In this document: positions 32,825-42,712 of the stretch, piece after piece
How the letters are laid out: every line of letters starts with the position of its first letter
Numbering within the stretch: position 1 is the stretch's first letter
Source of the DNA: Ruminococcaceae bacterium UBA1404
GTDB taxonomy: Bacteria > Bacillota > Clostridia > Oscillospirales > Ruminococcaceae
Length of the DNA stretch: 64,000 nucleotides
Reading direction: 5' to 3'
Assembly: GCA_002305075.1 (NCBI GenBank)
Contig: DBQC01000006.1
Coordinates: 17,914-81,913 of the forward strand
Notes under the pieces: generated by a model
Databases searched by the model: none
What the model saw: only the letters and a program-made list of their open reading frames with translations
What the model was told of the DNA's origin: nothing
Program-made: the position numbers and the translations under genes

Positions 32825-35257
32825 GTGGACATAGCCCGGGTGGTGGTAGAGAAAACCACCCCGCATTTTGATAAAGAATACGACTATCTGGTGCCCGAGG
32901 CTTTGCGCCACAGCCTGCGCCCCGGATGCCGGGTGCTGGTTCCTTTTGGCCAAGGCGACCGTCTGCGGGTGGGATTGGTGGTGGCCCTCGCAGAGGGAAA
33001 TCGCTCGGCGGCGCTAAAGTCCATTGCGGTGCAGGCCGACCCCGAGCCGGTTATCAACGCCGAGGGGCTCATGCTGCTAAATTACCTTAAGCGCCAGACC
33101 TACTGCCGCTATTTCGAGGGACTGTCGGTGCTTATTCCGCCCGGGGTGGGCATTTCCTTAAGCCGGGTGGCCCGGCTTGTGCGCCCGCTGCCCGAGCCGC
33201 TGCCCCCCATGGACGCCGAGATGCAGGAGGTTCTAAGTCTGCTCACTCGGCGGCGGGGAGAGGCTGTGGTGGCCGCTTTGCTTGAGCAGAGCACGGCGGC
33301 CGACGCCGCCGGTGCCCTCGGCCGCCTTGAGCGGGCCGGACTGTGTGAGCTTATCGAGGACACCCGCCGCCGCAGCAAGGGCCGCACCGACACCTGGGTG
33401 GCACTGACCGGCGAGCAGCCCGAGCGGCCGCCCACGCCCAAGCAGCAGGCCTTGCTCGACCTGCTGGAAAGCCAAGGCGAGATGTTCCTAAGCGAACTTA
33501 TGGCCCTGGGCGGGGCTGGGCGCTCGGTGGTCACCCGGCTGGAGCAGCAGGGGCTTATTGCTCTTAGCCGACGGCCCTATCAGCCCCCGGAGCTCCCCTT
33601 GCCCCATGCCAAACGGCTGCCGCTGCCCGTCCTCTCGCCGGCTCAGGCCCATGCGGCGGACGAGCTGTCGGCTCTGTTAGGGCAGGGGGCCCAAACCGCT
33701 TTGCTCCACGGGGTTACCGGCAGCGGCAAAACCTCGGTTTATCTCCACCTTATCCGCAAGGTCATCGAGCAGGGCCGGCAGGCCATGGTGCTGGTGCCTG
33801 AAATTTCGCTCACACCCCAGGCGGCCGCTTTGTTCAGCGGCTGCTTTGGGGCCGACACGGCTGTTATTCACAGCGGTCTTTCGATGGGCGAGCGGGTAGA
33901 AGCTTATCGGCGCATCCGGGCGGGGGAGGTTAAAATCCTTGTGGGCACCCGCTCGGCGGTGTTTTCTCCCTTAGAGAATATCGGCCTTATTATTGTCGAC
34001 GAGGAGCAGGAGCACACCTACCACTCAGAGAGCGCCCCCCGCTACCACGCCAAGGAGGTGGCCGCCCTGCGCTGCCGCCACCATGGGGCGCTGCTGCTGC
34101 TTGGCTCGGCCACCCCTTCGGTGGAAAGCTACCAGGCCGCCAAAACCGGGCGCATGGCCCTGATTACGCTCACCGAGCGCTACAACGAGGCCCCGCTGCC
34201 CGAGGTGCGCACCGTAGACCTAAAAGAAGCCCCCTTAGCCGGCGAGAGCAGCTGTATCACGCAGGAGCTGGCCGAGGAGCTAAGCTACAACCTTGACCGG
34301 GGCGAGCAGTCTATCTTGCTGCTCAACCGCCGGGGCTACCACACACTGGTTAAATGCTCAAACTGTGGTCAGGCCGCAAAGTGCCCCCACTGCGAAGTGG
34401 CCCTGACCTACCACGCTGTGGGCCGGCGGCTCATCTGCCACTACTGCGGCTATCAGCGCTCGGCCGAGGGCGCCTGCGATAGCTGCGGCAGCGGGCTGGT
34501 GCGCTACACCGGCGTAGGCACCCAGCGGGTGGAGGAGGAGCTGTCCGCCCTCTTTCCCGAGGCCCGCATTCTGCGGGTAGATGCCGATACCACCGGCTCG
34601 CGCTATGCCCACCAGCGGGCCTTTGCCGACTTTGCCGATGGCAAGTACGACATCATGGTGGGCACCCAAATGGTGGCCAAGGGCCTCAACTTCCCCCGGG
34701 TCACGCTTGTGGGGGTGCTGTTGGCCGACCAGTCCTTTTATTCGGACGACTTTCGCAGTTACGAGCGCAGCTTTGCGCTGATTACCCAAGTGGTGGGGCG
34801 CTGCGGCCGTGGCGAGTTGCCGGGCCGGGCCATCATCCAGACCTACACCCCCGAAAACCGCATTATCCCGCTGGCCGCCGCCCAGGACTATCCGGCCTTT
34901 TTCAGAGACGAAATTCTCTTTCGCAAGGTGGGGCTTTATCCGCCTTTTTGCGATTTTGTGCGCATCGCCTTTATGGGGGAGGATCAGCAGGCGGTGGAGC
35001 GGGCTGCCCAGGCATTTGCCGACCGGTTGGCCGCCACCGCCGCCAAGGACTACCCCGACCTGCCGCTGCGGCTGCTTGGCCCGGCGCCCTTTGCGGTGCC
35101 CAAGGTGGCCGGGCGCTGGCGCAGCCGTCTGCTCTTAAAATGCCGCCGAGGCGAGCAGCTCAGGCGGCTGCTTACCGGCCTTTACACCGACTTTTACGCC
35201 AGCCGGCAGCACGGTGGCGTGCTCTGCGTGATCGATCCCTTTGCCGATGGGAATTAG
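32825..35257 (+). CDS. priA: Primosomal replication restart helicase PriA
   Basis: 810 residues from GTG 32825 (GGGAGG eight bases before). 3'-to-5' superfamily 2 helicase that reloads the replisome at stalled forks. N-terminal DNA-binding domain (ARVVVEKTTPHFDKEYDYLV); helicase motif I GVTGSGKTSVYL (about 296-307), motif II DEEQEHTY, motif III LLGSATPSVES, and motif VI VVGRCGRGELPGRA. Two zinc sites lie in the Cys-rich insertion: CSNCGQAAKCPHC and CHYCGYQRSAEGACDSCG. Length and order of domains are normal. def and fmt follow. Confidence 0.96.
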   Translation: MDIARVVVEKTTPHFDKEYDYLVPEALRHSLRPGCRVLVPFGQGDRLRVGLVVALAEGNRSAALKSIAVQADPEPVINAEGLMLLNYLKRQTYCRYFEGLSVLIPPGVGISLSRVARLVRPLPEPLPPMDAEMQEVLSLLTRRRGEAVVAALLEQSTAADAAGALGRLERAGLCELIEDTRRRSKGRTDTWVALTGEQPERPPTPKQQALLDLLESQGEMFLSELMALGGAGRSVVTRLEQQGLIALSRRPYQPPELPLPHAKRLPLPVLSPAQAHAADELSALLGQGAQTALLHGVTGSGKTSVYLHLIRKVIEQGRQAMVLVPEISLTPQAAALFSGCFGADTAVIHSGLSMGERVEAYRRIRAGEVKILVGTRSAVFSPLENIGLIIVDEEQEHTYHSESAPRYHAKEVAALRCRHHGALLLLGSATPSVESYQAAKTGRMALITLTERYNEAPLPEVRTVDLKEAPLAGESSCITQELAEELSYNLDRGEQSILLLNRRGYHTLVKCSNCGQAAKCPHCEVALTYHAVGRRLICHYCGYQRSAEGACDSCGSGLVRYTGVGTQRVEEELSALFPEARILRVDADTTGSRYAHQRAFADFADGKYDIMVGTQMVAKGLNFPRVTLVGVLLADQSFYSDDFRSYERSFALITQVVGRCGRGELPGRAIIQTYTPENRIIPLAAAQDYPAFFRDEILFRKVGLYPPFCDFVRIAFMGEDQQAVERAAQAFADRLAATAAKDYPDLPLRLLGPAPFAVPKVAGRWRSRLLLKCRRGEQLRRLLTGLYTDFYASRQHGGVLCVIDPFADGN

Positions 35258-35276
35258 CGCTAAAATTCACCGTTTA

Positions 35277-35308
35277 TATACCAAAAACCCATTTATAGAT
35301 GGTATAAT
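35277..35308 (+). promoter_or_regulatory. Possible promoter with flanking inverted repeat upstream of def
   Basis: TATACCA (35277-35283) and TGGTATA (35300-35306) form an inverted repeat with 16-bp spacer; TATAAT (35303-35308) within it could be a -10 box, but no good -35 is seen. Possible operator or chance repeat. Confidence 0.4.
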
Positions 35309-35374
35309 GAAAACTGAAATTTCCCGCTTTATTGCGATAATTTAAGCCCGCCCATACAATAGGAGGTTAAATCT

Positions 35375-35893
35375 ATGGCCACACGGACCATACTAAATGA
35401 TAGCGACCCCACCCTGCGCAAAAAAAGCCGGGTGGTCGACCGCTTTGACGACCGGTTGCACCAGCTTATCGACGATATGAAGGAGACGCTCATCGAGGCA
35501 GATGGGGTCGGACTGGCCGCCCCGCAGGTGGGGGTGCTGCGCCGGGTTGTCATTGTGGACGACGGCGAGCGTATGCTCGAGCTGATCAACCCCGAGATCA
35601 TCGAGCAGGAGGGAGAGGAGGAGGGGCCCGAGGGCTGCCTGTCCTCCCCGGGCAAATACGGCATGGTCTGCCGCCCTGTCTGGGCCAAAGTGCGTGCGCA
35701 GGACCGCTTTGGCAACTTCTTCGAGGTCGAGGGCGAGGGCATAGTGGCCCGCTGCTTCTGCCACGAGATCGACCATCTAAACGGCGTGCTGTTTAAAGAT
35801 TTGGTCACCCGCATGATCGACCCCTCCGAGTGGGAGGACGATGACGATGAGGACTATACACTGCCCGAGGGCTACGAGCCCCCCGACCGATAG
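35375..35893 (+). CDS. def: Peptide deformylase
   Basis: 172 residues. Iron/zinc enzyme that removes the N-formyl group from new proteins. All three active-site motifs are present: GVGLAAPQVG (about 43-52), EGCLSSPG with the metal-binding Cys, and HEIDHLNG with the HExxH. The acidic C-terminal stretch (EWEDDDDED) is extra. ATAGGAGG precedes the ATG. Placed nine bases before fmt, its functional partner. Confidence 0.97.
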   Translation: MATRTILNDSDPTLRKKSRVVDRFDDRLHQLIDDMKETLIEADGVGLAAPQVGVLRRVVIVDDGERMLELINPEIIEQEGEEEGPEGCLSSPGKYGMVCRPVWAKVRAQDRFGNFFEVEGEGIVARCFCHEIDHLNGVLFKDLVTRMIDPSEWEDDDDEDYTLPEGYEPPDR

Positions 35894-35902
35894 GAGAGCA
35901 CC

Positions 35903-36817
35903 ATGCGCATTGTGTTTATGGGCACCCCCGATTTTGCAGTGCCCAGCCTTAAAACCTGCGCCGACAGCTATGAGGTGGTGGGGGTGTTCTGCCAGCCCGA
36001 CCGCCCGGCCGGTCGTGGGTACAAGCTCACGCCGCCGCCGGTCAAGATAGAGGCGTTAGGGCGAGAGCTGCCTGTTTTTCAGCCTAATAGCCTTAAATCG
36101 CCCCAAGTTGCGGCCCAAATAGCCGACCTTAACCCCGATTTGATTGTGGTGGTGGCTTATGGGCAGATTTTGCCCGCCCAAATCCTTGAGATACCGCCGC
36201 TGGGCTGCGTGAATGTTCACGGCTCGCTGCTGCCCAAGTACCGGGGCGCCGCCCCCATACAGTGGGCCATGATCAATGGCGAGAAAGAGACCGGCGTGAC
36301 CACCATCTATATGGACGCCGGGCTGGACACCGGGGACATCATCCTTAGCCGCACCATGCCCATTACACCCCAAATAACCGGTGGTGAGCTTTGGACGGCG
36401 CTGTCCCACTTAGGGGCCGACTGCCTAAAGGAGACGCTGGACCTCATCGCCCGGGGGGAGGCGCCCCGCACCCCCCAAGACCACAATGAGGCCAGCTATG
36501 CCCCCAAACTCACCAAGGCCGACGGACAGATCGACTTTAACCAGCCGGCCGAGGCTGTGCTAAACCGCATTCGGGGCGTGACCCCTTGGCCGGGGGCCAG
36601 CACGGACTTTGGCGGCGAGCGGCTTAAAATCCATGCCGCCCTTCCCGCCCGGGGTCAGGGGCAGCCGGGCGAAATTCTTGACAGCAAGAGGCTTGTGGTG
36701 GCCACCGCCGACGGCGCGGTGGAGCTTACCAAGGTTCAGCTGCCCGGCAAGGCAGCCCTCACCGGCAGCCAGATGATGCAGGGCCGCCGGCTTAAGGCTG
36801 GGGACTTTATTCGATAA
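35903..36817 (+). CDS. fmt: Methionyl-tRNA formyltransferase
   Basis: 304 residues. Adds formyl from 10-formyl-THF to initiator Met-tRNA. RIVFMGTPDFAVPSLKT at the start, catalytic segment NVHGSLLPKYRGAAPIQWA (Asn and His) and MDAGLDTGDIILS with the catalytic Asp; the C-terminal RNA-binding domain contains RIRGVTPWPGAST. ATG follows GGAGAGCACC. Confidence 0.97.
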   Translation: MRIVFMGTPDFAVPSLKTCADSYEVVGVFCQPDRPAGRGYKLTPPPVKIEALGRELPVFQPNSLKSPQVAAQIADLNPDLIVVVAYGQILPAQILEIPPLGCVNVHGSLLPKYRGAAPIQWAMINGEKETGVTTIYMDAGLDTGDIILSRTMPITPQITGGELWTALSHLGADCLKETLDLIARGEAPRTPQDHNEASYAPKLTKADGQIDFNQPAEAVLNRIRGVTPWPGASTDFGGERLKIHAALPARGQGQPGEILDSKRLVVATADGAVELTKVQLPGKAALTGSQMMQGRRLKAGDFIR

Positions 36818-36867
36818 GCCCCTGCTGCGGCGCCGCTGCACCCACTTACCCAAAGGAGGCAAGACCT

Positions 36868-37554
36868 GTGTTTTACAACATTGACTATCTGATATTTATG
36901 ATGCCCGCTTTGCTCATCTGCATGGCGGCCCAGATGCATATTCAGTCCACCTTTAGCCGGTACAGCCGGGTGCACGGCGCCCGGGGGCTCACCGGTGCGC
37001 AGGCAGCCCGCCGCATCCTCGACCACAGCGGTCTTGGCTTTGTACAGGTCGAACAGGTGGCCGGCACGCTGAGCGACCACTACGACCCCCGCACCAAGGT
37101 GGTGCGGCTGTCCAGCGCCACCTACGGACAGACCTCGGTGGCCGCTTTGGGCGTTGCCGCCCACGAGGTGGGCCACGCCATTCAGCATGCCGCCGGCTAT
37201 GCGCCCCTCAACCTGCGCAACGCCATCATTCCCGTCACCCGCATCGGCAGCCAGCTCTCGGTGCCCCTTATCTTGCTGGGACTGATTCTTGCGTTGCCCG
37301 GGCTGGTGAGTGTGGGTATAGCGGCCTTCAGTCTGCTGGTGCTGTTCCAGCTGATTACGCTGCCGGTGGAATATAACGCCAGCCGCCGGGCCATCGCCCA
37401 TCTTGAGAGCATGGACATCCTCTACGGCGAGGAGCTTATCGGAGCCAAAAAGGTGCTCAGTGCCGCTGCCCTCACCTATGTGGCGGCGCTGCTCCAGTCG
37501 CTTACCCAGCTTATTTACTACACCAGCCGCTTCGGCGGCCGGCGGCGGCGCTAA
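36868..37554 (+). CDS. Membrane zinc metallopeptidase (YugP family)
   Basis: 228 residues from GTG 36868 (AAAGGAGG upstream). One N-terminal membrane helix, a soluble zinc domain with AAHEVGHAIQHAAGY (HExxH, about residue 97) and two or three further membrane helices (VPLILLGLILALPGLVSVGI). The family is PF04298; no substrate is known. It sits between fmt and rsmB, the position it takes in many Clostridia; rsmB starts four bases after its stop. Confidence 0.9.
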   Translation: MFYNIDYLIFMMPALLICMAAQMHIQSTFSRYSRVHGARGLTGAQAARRILDHSGLGFVQVEQVAGTLSDHYDPRTKVVRLSSATYGQTSVAALGVAAHEVGHAIQHAAGYAPLNLRNAIIPVTRIGSQLSVPLILLGLILALPGLVSVGIAAFSLLVLFQLITLPVEYNASRRAIAHLESMDILYGEELIGAKKVLSAAALTYVAALLQSLTQLIYYTSRFGGRRRR

Positions 37555-37557
37555 GTC

Positions 37558-38898
37558 GTGGCGGCACAACAGGCTAAGGCTGCCCCCACCGGCCGTCAGG
37601 TCGCCGCCGAGGCGCTGGTGCGGGTGGAGCGTCAGGGCGCCTATTCTACGCTGGCTTTAGATGGCGCCCTGCGCCAAAGCGGTCTCGACAGCCGGGACGC
37701 CGGCTTTGCCACGGCGCTGTTTTATCTCACCCTCGAGCGGCGCATCACCCTCGACCACTGCATTGCGGCCTTTTGCCCTCACAAGCTGTCGCCGGCGGTG
37801 CGGGCCATTTTGCAAACGGCGCTGGCTCAGCTGCTCTACATGGACCAGGTGCCGGCCTCGGCGGCGGTCAGTCAGGCGGTGGCCCTCTGCCGCAGCATGG
37901 GCCAGCACCGCTCGGCGGGGCTGGTTAACGCCGTGCTGCGCAGTTTTATCCGGGCGGGCAGCCGCATCCCTCCCATCGAGGGGAACGATGCCGAGCGCCT
38001 CGCCATAGAAACCTCCTGTAATCCGGAGCTGGCGGCCGCCTTGATGGACTGGTATGGCCCGGACACCGCCCGGGCCATTTTGCAGACAGCGCTGGGGCGT
38101 GCCCCGGTGTTTTTGCGGGTAAACCGCCTTAAAAACACCGACGGGGCTTTGTTAGAGCGCCTGTCCGCCGAGGGCATAGAGGCTGAGCAGGGCCCCATTT
38201 CGGGCTGTGTGATGGTGCGCAGTGGCGATGCAGCGGCCACTTCGGCCTACGATGAGGGGCTGTTTTTTGTGCAGGACCTCTCGAGCCAACAGGCGGCGCT
38301 CACTTTGGCCCCCCAGCCCGGCGAGCGCATCCTCGACCTCTGCGCCGCCCCCGGCGGCAAGAGCTTTGCACTGGCCATCGAGATGGGGGACACCGGCGAG
38401 GTGCTAAGCTGCGACATTCACCCCCATCGGGTGGGGCTGATTGCTTCGGGGGCCGAGCGCCTCGGGCTTAAAACTGTGCGGGCTGTGCAGCAGGACGGCC
38501 TGATTTATAACCCCGAGCTTGGGCTGTTTGATAGGGTGCTCTGCGACCTTCCCTGTTCGGGGATAGGGGTTATCCGGCGCAAGCCCGAGCTAAAATACAA
38601 CCCGCCCGAGAGCTTTGCCCAGTTGCCCGACCTTCAGTTTAGGTTGCTTAGCACCGCAGCGCGCTATGTAAAGCCCGGCGGGCGGCTGCTGTATACCACC
38701 TGCACTTTAAACCCCGGCGAAAATGAGGATGTGGCAGCCCGCTTTTTGGCGGCCAACCCCCACTTTGTCCCGGATAACTGCATGCGGGGTCAATCCCTGT
38801 GCACGCTGCTGCCCACCGACCGCGAGGGGGGCGACGGCTTTTTTATCGCGGCCATGAAAAGAAAGGGCGAGCGGCCTGATGAATCTGTTAGACCTTGA
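37558..38898 (+). CDS. rsmB: 16S rRNA m5C967 methyltransferase RsmB
   Basis: 446 residues from GTG 37558. N-terminal NusB-like RNA-binding domain (about 10-140), then the SAM-dependent methyltransferase: LDLCAAPGGKSFALAIEMGD (motif I), DRVLCDLPCSGIGVIRRKP with the motif IV Cys, and YTTCTLNPGENEDVA with the catalytic Cys. Methylates C967 of 16S rRNA. The last 20 bp overlap rlmN. Confidence 0.95.
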   Translation: MAAQQAKAAPTGRQVAAEALVRVERQGAYSTLALDGALRQSGLDSRDAGFATALFYLTLERRITLDHCIAAFCPHKLSPAVRAILQTALAQLLYMDQVPASAAVSQAVALCRSMGQHRSAGLVNAVLRSFIRAGSRIPPIEGNDAERLAIETSCNPELAAALMDWYGPDTARAILQTALGRAPVFLRVNRLKNTDGALLERLSAEGIEAEQGPISGCVMVRSGDAAATSAYDEGLFFVQDLSSQQAALTLAPQPGERILDLCAAPGGKSFALAIEMGDTGEVLSCDIHPHRVGLIASGAERLGLKTVRAVQQDGLIYNPELGLFDRVLCDLPCSGIGVIRRKPELKYNPPESFAQLPDLQFRLLSTAARYVKPGGRLLYTTCTLNPGENEDVAARFLAANPHFVPDNCMRGQSLCTLLPTDREGGDGFFIAAMKRKGERPDESVRP

Positions 38899-39913
38899 TA
38901 AATCCGGGCTGGAGAGCCTGATGGCCGAATTGGGTCAGCCCGGCTACCGGGCCGGCCAGATATTCGACTGGCTGCACAAAAAGCGGGCCACATCTTTGGA
39001 TGAAATGACAAATCTTCCTGCAGCGCTGCGCCAAAAGCTGGCTGGGATGGCCCATGTGGGCAAACTTGAGGTGCTGCGCCACCAACAGGCCGGCGACGGT
39101 ACGGTCAAGCTGCTGTTGGAACTAAAAGACGGCGAGACGGTAGAAACGGTGTTTATGGTGCACCGCCACGGAAATTCGCTGTGCATCTCCACCCAGGTGG
39201 GCTGCCGCATGGGATGCGCCTTTTGCGCCTCCACTTTGAGCGGACTGGCCCGCAACCTCACCCCCGGCGAGATGCTTGCACAGGTCTATGCTGCCGAGGC
39301 TTTTACGGGCAAACCGGTGCAGTCCATCGTGCTCATGGGCATGGGCGAGCCGCTGGATAACTTAGACAATGTGCTGGCCTTTTTGCGGCTGCTCAGCCAC
39401 CCCGACGGATTTGGCATGAGCCTTAGGCATGTCAGCCTTTCCACCTGCGGGGTGGTGCCGGGCATTCGGGAGCTGGCACGGCACAAGCTGGGGCTGACCC
39501 TATCGGTCTCGCTCCACGCCGCCGACGATGAGACCCGCGGCGCCCTTATGCCCATCAACCGCAAATATCCCATCGCCGAGCTGCTGGCTGCCTGCGATGA
39601 TTACTTCGAAGCCACCGGGCGGCGCATCTCCTATGAATATGCCCTCATCGCAGGGGTCAACGACGATGCGGCTCATGCCCATGCCCTCTGCCGGCTGTTA
39701 GGGGGGCGGGGCTGCCATGTCAACCTCATCCCCATCAATCGGGTGGAGGAGGGCGGTTTTTCCCGTTCGGACAGGGTGCGCATCCAACAGTTTTGTGCTA
39801 TACTGAACAAAAATCAGCTTACCGCCACGGTGCGCCGGGAGCTCGGGGGCGACATCGACGCCGCCTGCGGGCAGCTTAGGCGGCGCAGCAGGCGGGAACA
39901 GGGCCGAGACTGA
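38879..39913 (+). CDS. rlmN: 23S rRNA A2503 / tRNA A37 methyltransferase RlmN
   Basis: 344 residues. Radical SAM enzyme placing a C2 methyl on A2503. Radical SAM motif VGCRMGCAFCAST (CxxxCxxC, about 115-127), GMGEPLDNLDNV, and the resolving Cys near the C-terminus in DIDAACGQL. Starts inside the end of rsmB. The family member Cfr, a resistance methylase, is unlikely because the context and the RlmN-type sequence are those of the housekeeping gene. Confidence 0.95.
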   Translation: MNLLDLDKSGLESLMAELGQPGYRAGQIFDWLHKKRATSLDEMTNLPAALRQKLAGMAHVGKLEVLRHQQAGDGTVKLLLELKDGETVETVFMVHRHGNSLCISTQVGCRMGCAFCASTLSGLARNLTPGEMLAQVYAAEAFTGKPVQSIVLMGMGEPLDNLDNVLAFLRLLSHPDGFGMSLRHVSLSTCGVVPGIRELARHKLGLTLSVSLHAADDETRGALMPINRKYPIAELLAACDDYFEATGRRISYEYALIAGVNDDAAHAHALCRLLGGRGCHVNLIPINRVEEGGFSRSDRVRIQQFCAILNKNQLTATVRRELGGDIDAACGQLRRRSRREQGRD

Positions 39914-39941
39914 CCGGCCCACCCAAAGGAGGACGACCGGC

Positions 39942-40697
39942 TTGCTCATCACAGGCGCAACCCACCGGGGCCTTAAGCGCCTCGCCAATCAGGACTGTTT
40001 TGCCACGGGACCTGTTGCGGGGGGCGGTTTTGCCGTTGTCTGCGACGGTATGGGCGGACAGCAGGGAGGCGAGGTGGCCAGCCGCATGGCTTGCGACGCT
40101 ATGGTCGAGGCCATTTTGCGGGACTTTGCCACCCTTACTACGGGCAGCGCCCGGGACATCTGGATAAAGAGCGCCTTAGAAGCGGCGGCTAAAGCGGCCA
40201 GCTACGCTATTTTTGAGCTGGGCGAGAGCCAGGAACATCTGCAGGGCATGGGTACCACCTTGGTAGCAGCGCTGGTTATCGGTTGGCAGGCCTATATTCT
40301 CCATGCGGGGGATAGCCGGGCCTATTTGCTGCGGGAGGGCACACTATCTCAGCTGACCACCGACCACACCATGGTGCAGATGCTTCTCGACCGTGGGGAT
40401 ATCACCCTTAGCGAGAGCCGGCACCATCCCCAACGCCACTACATAACCCGGGCGTTGGGAGTAGGCCCCAGCATCGAGCCCGAGTGCACCATGCTGACAC
40501 TTTTGCCCGGCGATTTGCTGCTGCTTTGCACCGACGGGCTTTACAACTTTGTCCCCCCCGATGCGCTGGAGGCGCTGGCCCAGGCGGGGGCGGCCACAGG
40601 CTCGGTAGAAGAGCTGATTGCGGCGGCCAATGCCGGGGGCGGCGGCGACAATATTACGGCGGTCTTTATCGGGCCGGCCGGGGAGGTGGAGGCTTGA
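39942..40697 (+). CDS. PP2C-type Ser/Thr protein phosphatase
   Basis: 251 residues from TTG 39942 (AAAGGAGG upstream). Manganese-dependent PP2C phosphatase, counterpart of the PrkC kinase encoded next. Motifs: VCDGMGGQQGGEVAS (metal-binding Asp), GMGTTLVAAL, HAGDSRAYLLREG, CTDGLYNFV and GGGDNITAVF with the last metal-binding Asp. Overlaps the kinase start by four bases. B. subtilis PrpC is the equivalent. Confidence 0.95.
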   Translation: MLITGATHRGLKRLANQDCFATGPVAGGGFAVVCDGMGGQQGGEVASRMACDAMVEAILRDFATLTTGSARDIWIKSALEAAAKAASYAIFELGESQEHLQGMGTTLVAALVIGWQAYILHAGDSRAYLLREGTLSQLTTDHTMVQMLLDRGDITLSESRHHPQRHYITRALGVGPSIEPECTMLTLLPGDLLLLCTDGLYNFVPPDALEALAQAGAATGSVEELIAAANAGGGGDNITAVFIGPAGEVEA

Positions 40698-42679
40698 ACA
40701 GCAACCTGGGAAAGCGCATAGAAGGGCGCTATGAGATATTAGAACTTATCGGCGTGGGTGGCATGGCCAATGTTTACAGAGCCACCGATGTCACCGACGG
40801 CAAAACCGTGGCCGTTAAAATCCTCCGAGAGGAGTTTAGCGAGAACGAGGAGTTTTTGCGGCGCTTTAAAAACGAATCTAAGGCCATTGCGCTGCTCTCG
40901 CACCCCAACATCATCAAGGTTTATGATGTGTGCTTTTCCGACAAGCTCCAATGCATTGTTATGGAATTTGTGGATGGCATTACCCTTAAAGAATATATGG
41001 ATTCCCGCGGGCGGCTGCCTTATAAAGAGGCGCTGCACTTTATCGAGCAGATTATGGCTGCGCTCGAGCACGCCCACAGCCGGGGCATTGTCCACCGGGA
41101 TGTAAAGCCCCAAAATGTCATGCTGCTTGAGGACGGCAGCCTTAAAATCACCGACTTTGGCATTGCGCGCTTTGCCCGCAGCGAGGCCAAAACCATCACC
41201 GACCGGGCCATAGGCTCGGTGCACTATATCTCCCCCGAGCAAGCCCGGGGGGGCAGCACCGACAACCGAACCGACATCTACTCGGCCGGAGTGCTGCTTT
41301 ATGAGATGCTCACCGGGCGGTTGCCCTTCGAGGGGGATACCCCGGTGTCGGTGGCTCTTATGCACATCGAGCTCACCCCGCCCGGCGTGCGGGAGGCCGC
41401 TCCGGACATCCCCGAGGGACTCGAGCAGATTGTGCAGCGGGCCATGGCCAAAGAGCCCGACCGGCGCTATCAGTCGGCCCGGGAGATGGCCGACGACATC
41501 GCCGCCTTTAAGCGGGACCCCTCCATCAGCTTTGCCTATAAATATCTGTCTACCACCGATAAAAATGATTTTAAGAGGTCGCTTATGAAGGCGCAGTCTA
41601 AAAAGAAGGGCGCGCAAAAGCCCCGCAAAAAGCAGAAAAAGGGCCTGCTCAGAGAGGAAGGCATGACCCCGCCACCCCCCGCCCGGGAGAAAAAACCTAT
41701 GTCGGTTATTCCCGTCCTCGGCGGCATCACGGCGGCCTTTGTGCTGGTGGCCGGCGTATTTATTGCGGTGATGGTCTATCTTAACAACCCCTTTAAGCAG
41801 GTTCCCAATGTCACCATGCCCGAGCTTATTGGGCTAAACTACGAGGAGCTGAAGAACGACCCCAACTACAGCTTTACCTTTGAGGTAGAGGCCACCGACT
41901 ACTCCTATAATTATAAGGAGGGCCAAATTTACGACCAAAACCCCAAGGCCGGCCGCACGGTTAAAGAGGGGGCCCGCGTCCGGGTTAAAGTATCCCGAGG
42001 GCCGCTGGTGGTCAATGTGCCCAATGTGGTGGGCAAGCCGGTTGAGGAGGCCTATCGGGTGTTCGACGAGCTCAAGCTCAAGTACCGCACGGTGGAGGTA
42101 TTTTCCCCCATCTACGAGGCCGGCAGCGTAGCGGCCACCAACCCGGGCTGGGGCAGCCCGGTGGAGGGCAATGTGGAGGTGGAAATTCATGTGAGCATGG
42201 GCCGGGAGGACTCCAAGCCCCTGCCGGTGCCCAGTCTGGTGGGTCTCTCGCTGGACGACGCTAAAAAGCTGGTTAAAGAAATGGGCTTTAATGTGGGCAA
42301 TGTCACCTATGTCTACACCGACCAGCCCTTTAACACGGTGGTGGCCCAAGACCCCAGCGACGACTCCAGCATGGTGGCCGGCGGGCTGATTCATCTCAAT
42401 GTCTCCTATGGGGACAATCAGGTTAAAACCATCACCCTAAACATCGCCCTGCCTGACCATATCACCGAGCAGGTGGAGATGAGCTGTCTGGTGGGTGGCG
42501 AGATTGTGCGGCTTGATAAGCTCACCCCCTCGGAGGTGCCCTACTGGACGCCCAGCTTTGAGGGCAGCAAGGCCATCAGCGTGATGGTTATGCTCAACGG
42601 GCGGCTTTATCAGCTTTGGGAGATAGACTTTACCACCGAGCAGGCCACCCTTAAAGAAAACAATGCACCGCAGTTTTAA
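40694..42679 (+). CDS. prkC: PASTA-domain Ser/Thr protein kinase PrkC
   Basis: 661 residues from TTG 40694, which overlaps the phosphatase stop (TTGA). Kinase domain 13-275: GVGGMANVYRAT, Lys42 in VAVKIL, HRDVKPQNVML, TDFGIARFA, IGSVHYISPEQARGG. A basic juxtamembrane stretch (KKKGAQKPRKKQKKG) leads to one membrane helix (about 350-372), then three extracellular PASTA domains (about 375-585) that bind muropeptides, and a C-terminal beta domain. It senses peptidoglycan fragments; in B. subtilis it triggers spore germination. A longer upstream reading in the same frame is a shadow of the phosphatase. Confidence 0.94.
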   Translation: MNSNLGKRIEGRYEILELIGVGGMANVYRATDVTDGKTVAVKILREEFSENEEFLRRFKNESKAIALLSHPNIIKVYDVCFSDKLQCIVMEFVDGITLKEYMDSRGRLPYKEALHFIEQIMAALEHAHSRGIVHRDVKPQNVMLLEDGSLKITDFGIARFARSEAKTITDRAIGSVHYISPEQARGGSTDNRTDIYSAGVLLYEMLTGRLPFEGDTPVSVALMHIELTPPGVREAAPDIPEGLEQIVQRAMAKEPDRRYQSAREMADDIAAFKRDPSISFAYKYLSTTDKNDFKRSLMKAQSKKKGAQKPRKKQKKGLLREEGMTPPPPAREKKPMSVIPVLGGITAAFVLVAGVFIAVMVYLNNPFKQVPNVTMPELIGLNYEELKNDPNYSFTFEVEATDYSYNYKEGQIYDQNPKAGRTVKEGARVRVKVSRGPLVVNVPNVVGKPVEEAYRVFDELKLKYRTVEVFSPIYEAGSVAATNPGWGSPVEGNVEVEIHVSMGREDSKPLPVPSLVGLSLDDAKKLVKEMGFNVGNVTYVYTDQPFNTVVAQDPSDDSSMVAGGLIHLNVSYGDNQVKTITLNIALPDHITEQVEMSCLVGGEIVRLDKLTPSEVPYWTPSFEGSKAISVMVMLNGRLYQLWEIDFTTEQATLKENNAPQF

Positions 42680-42712
42680 TAGAATATAAGCAGAACACAA
42701 AGGAGGCGTTTA

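Noticed and set aside
40484..40693. 70-codon upstream extension of prkC
   Set aside because: It is the phosphatase gene read in another frame; the kinase homology starts just after TTG 40694.
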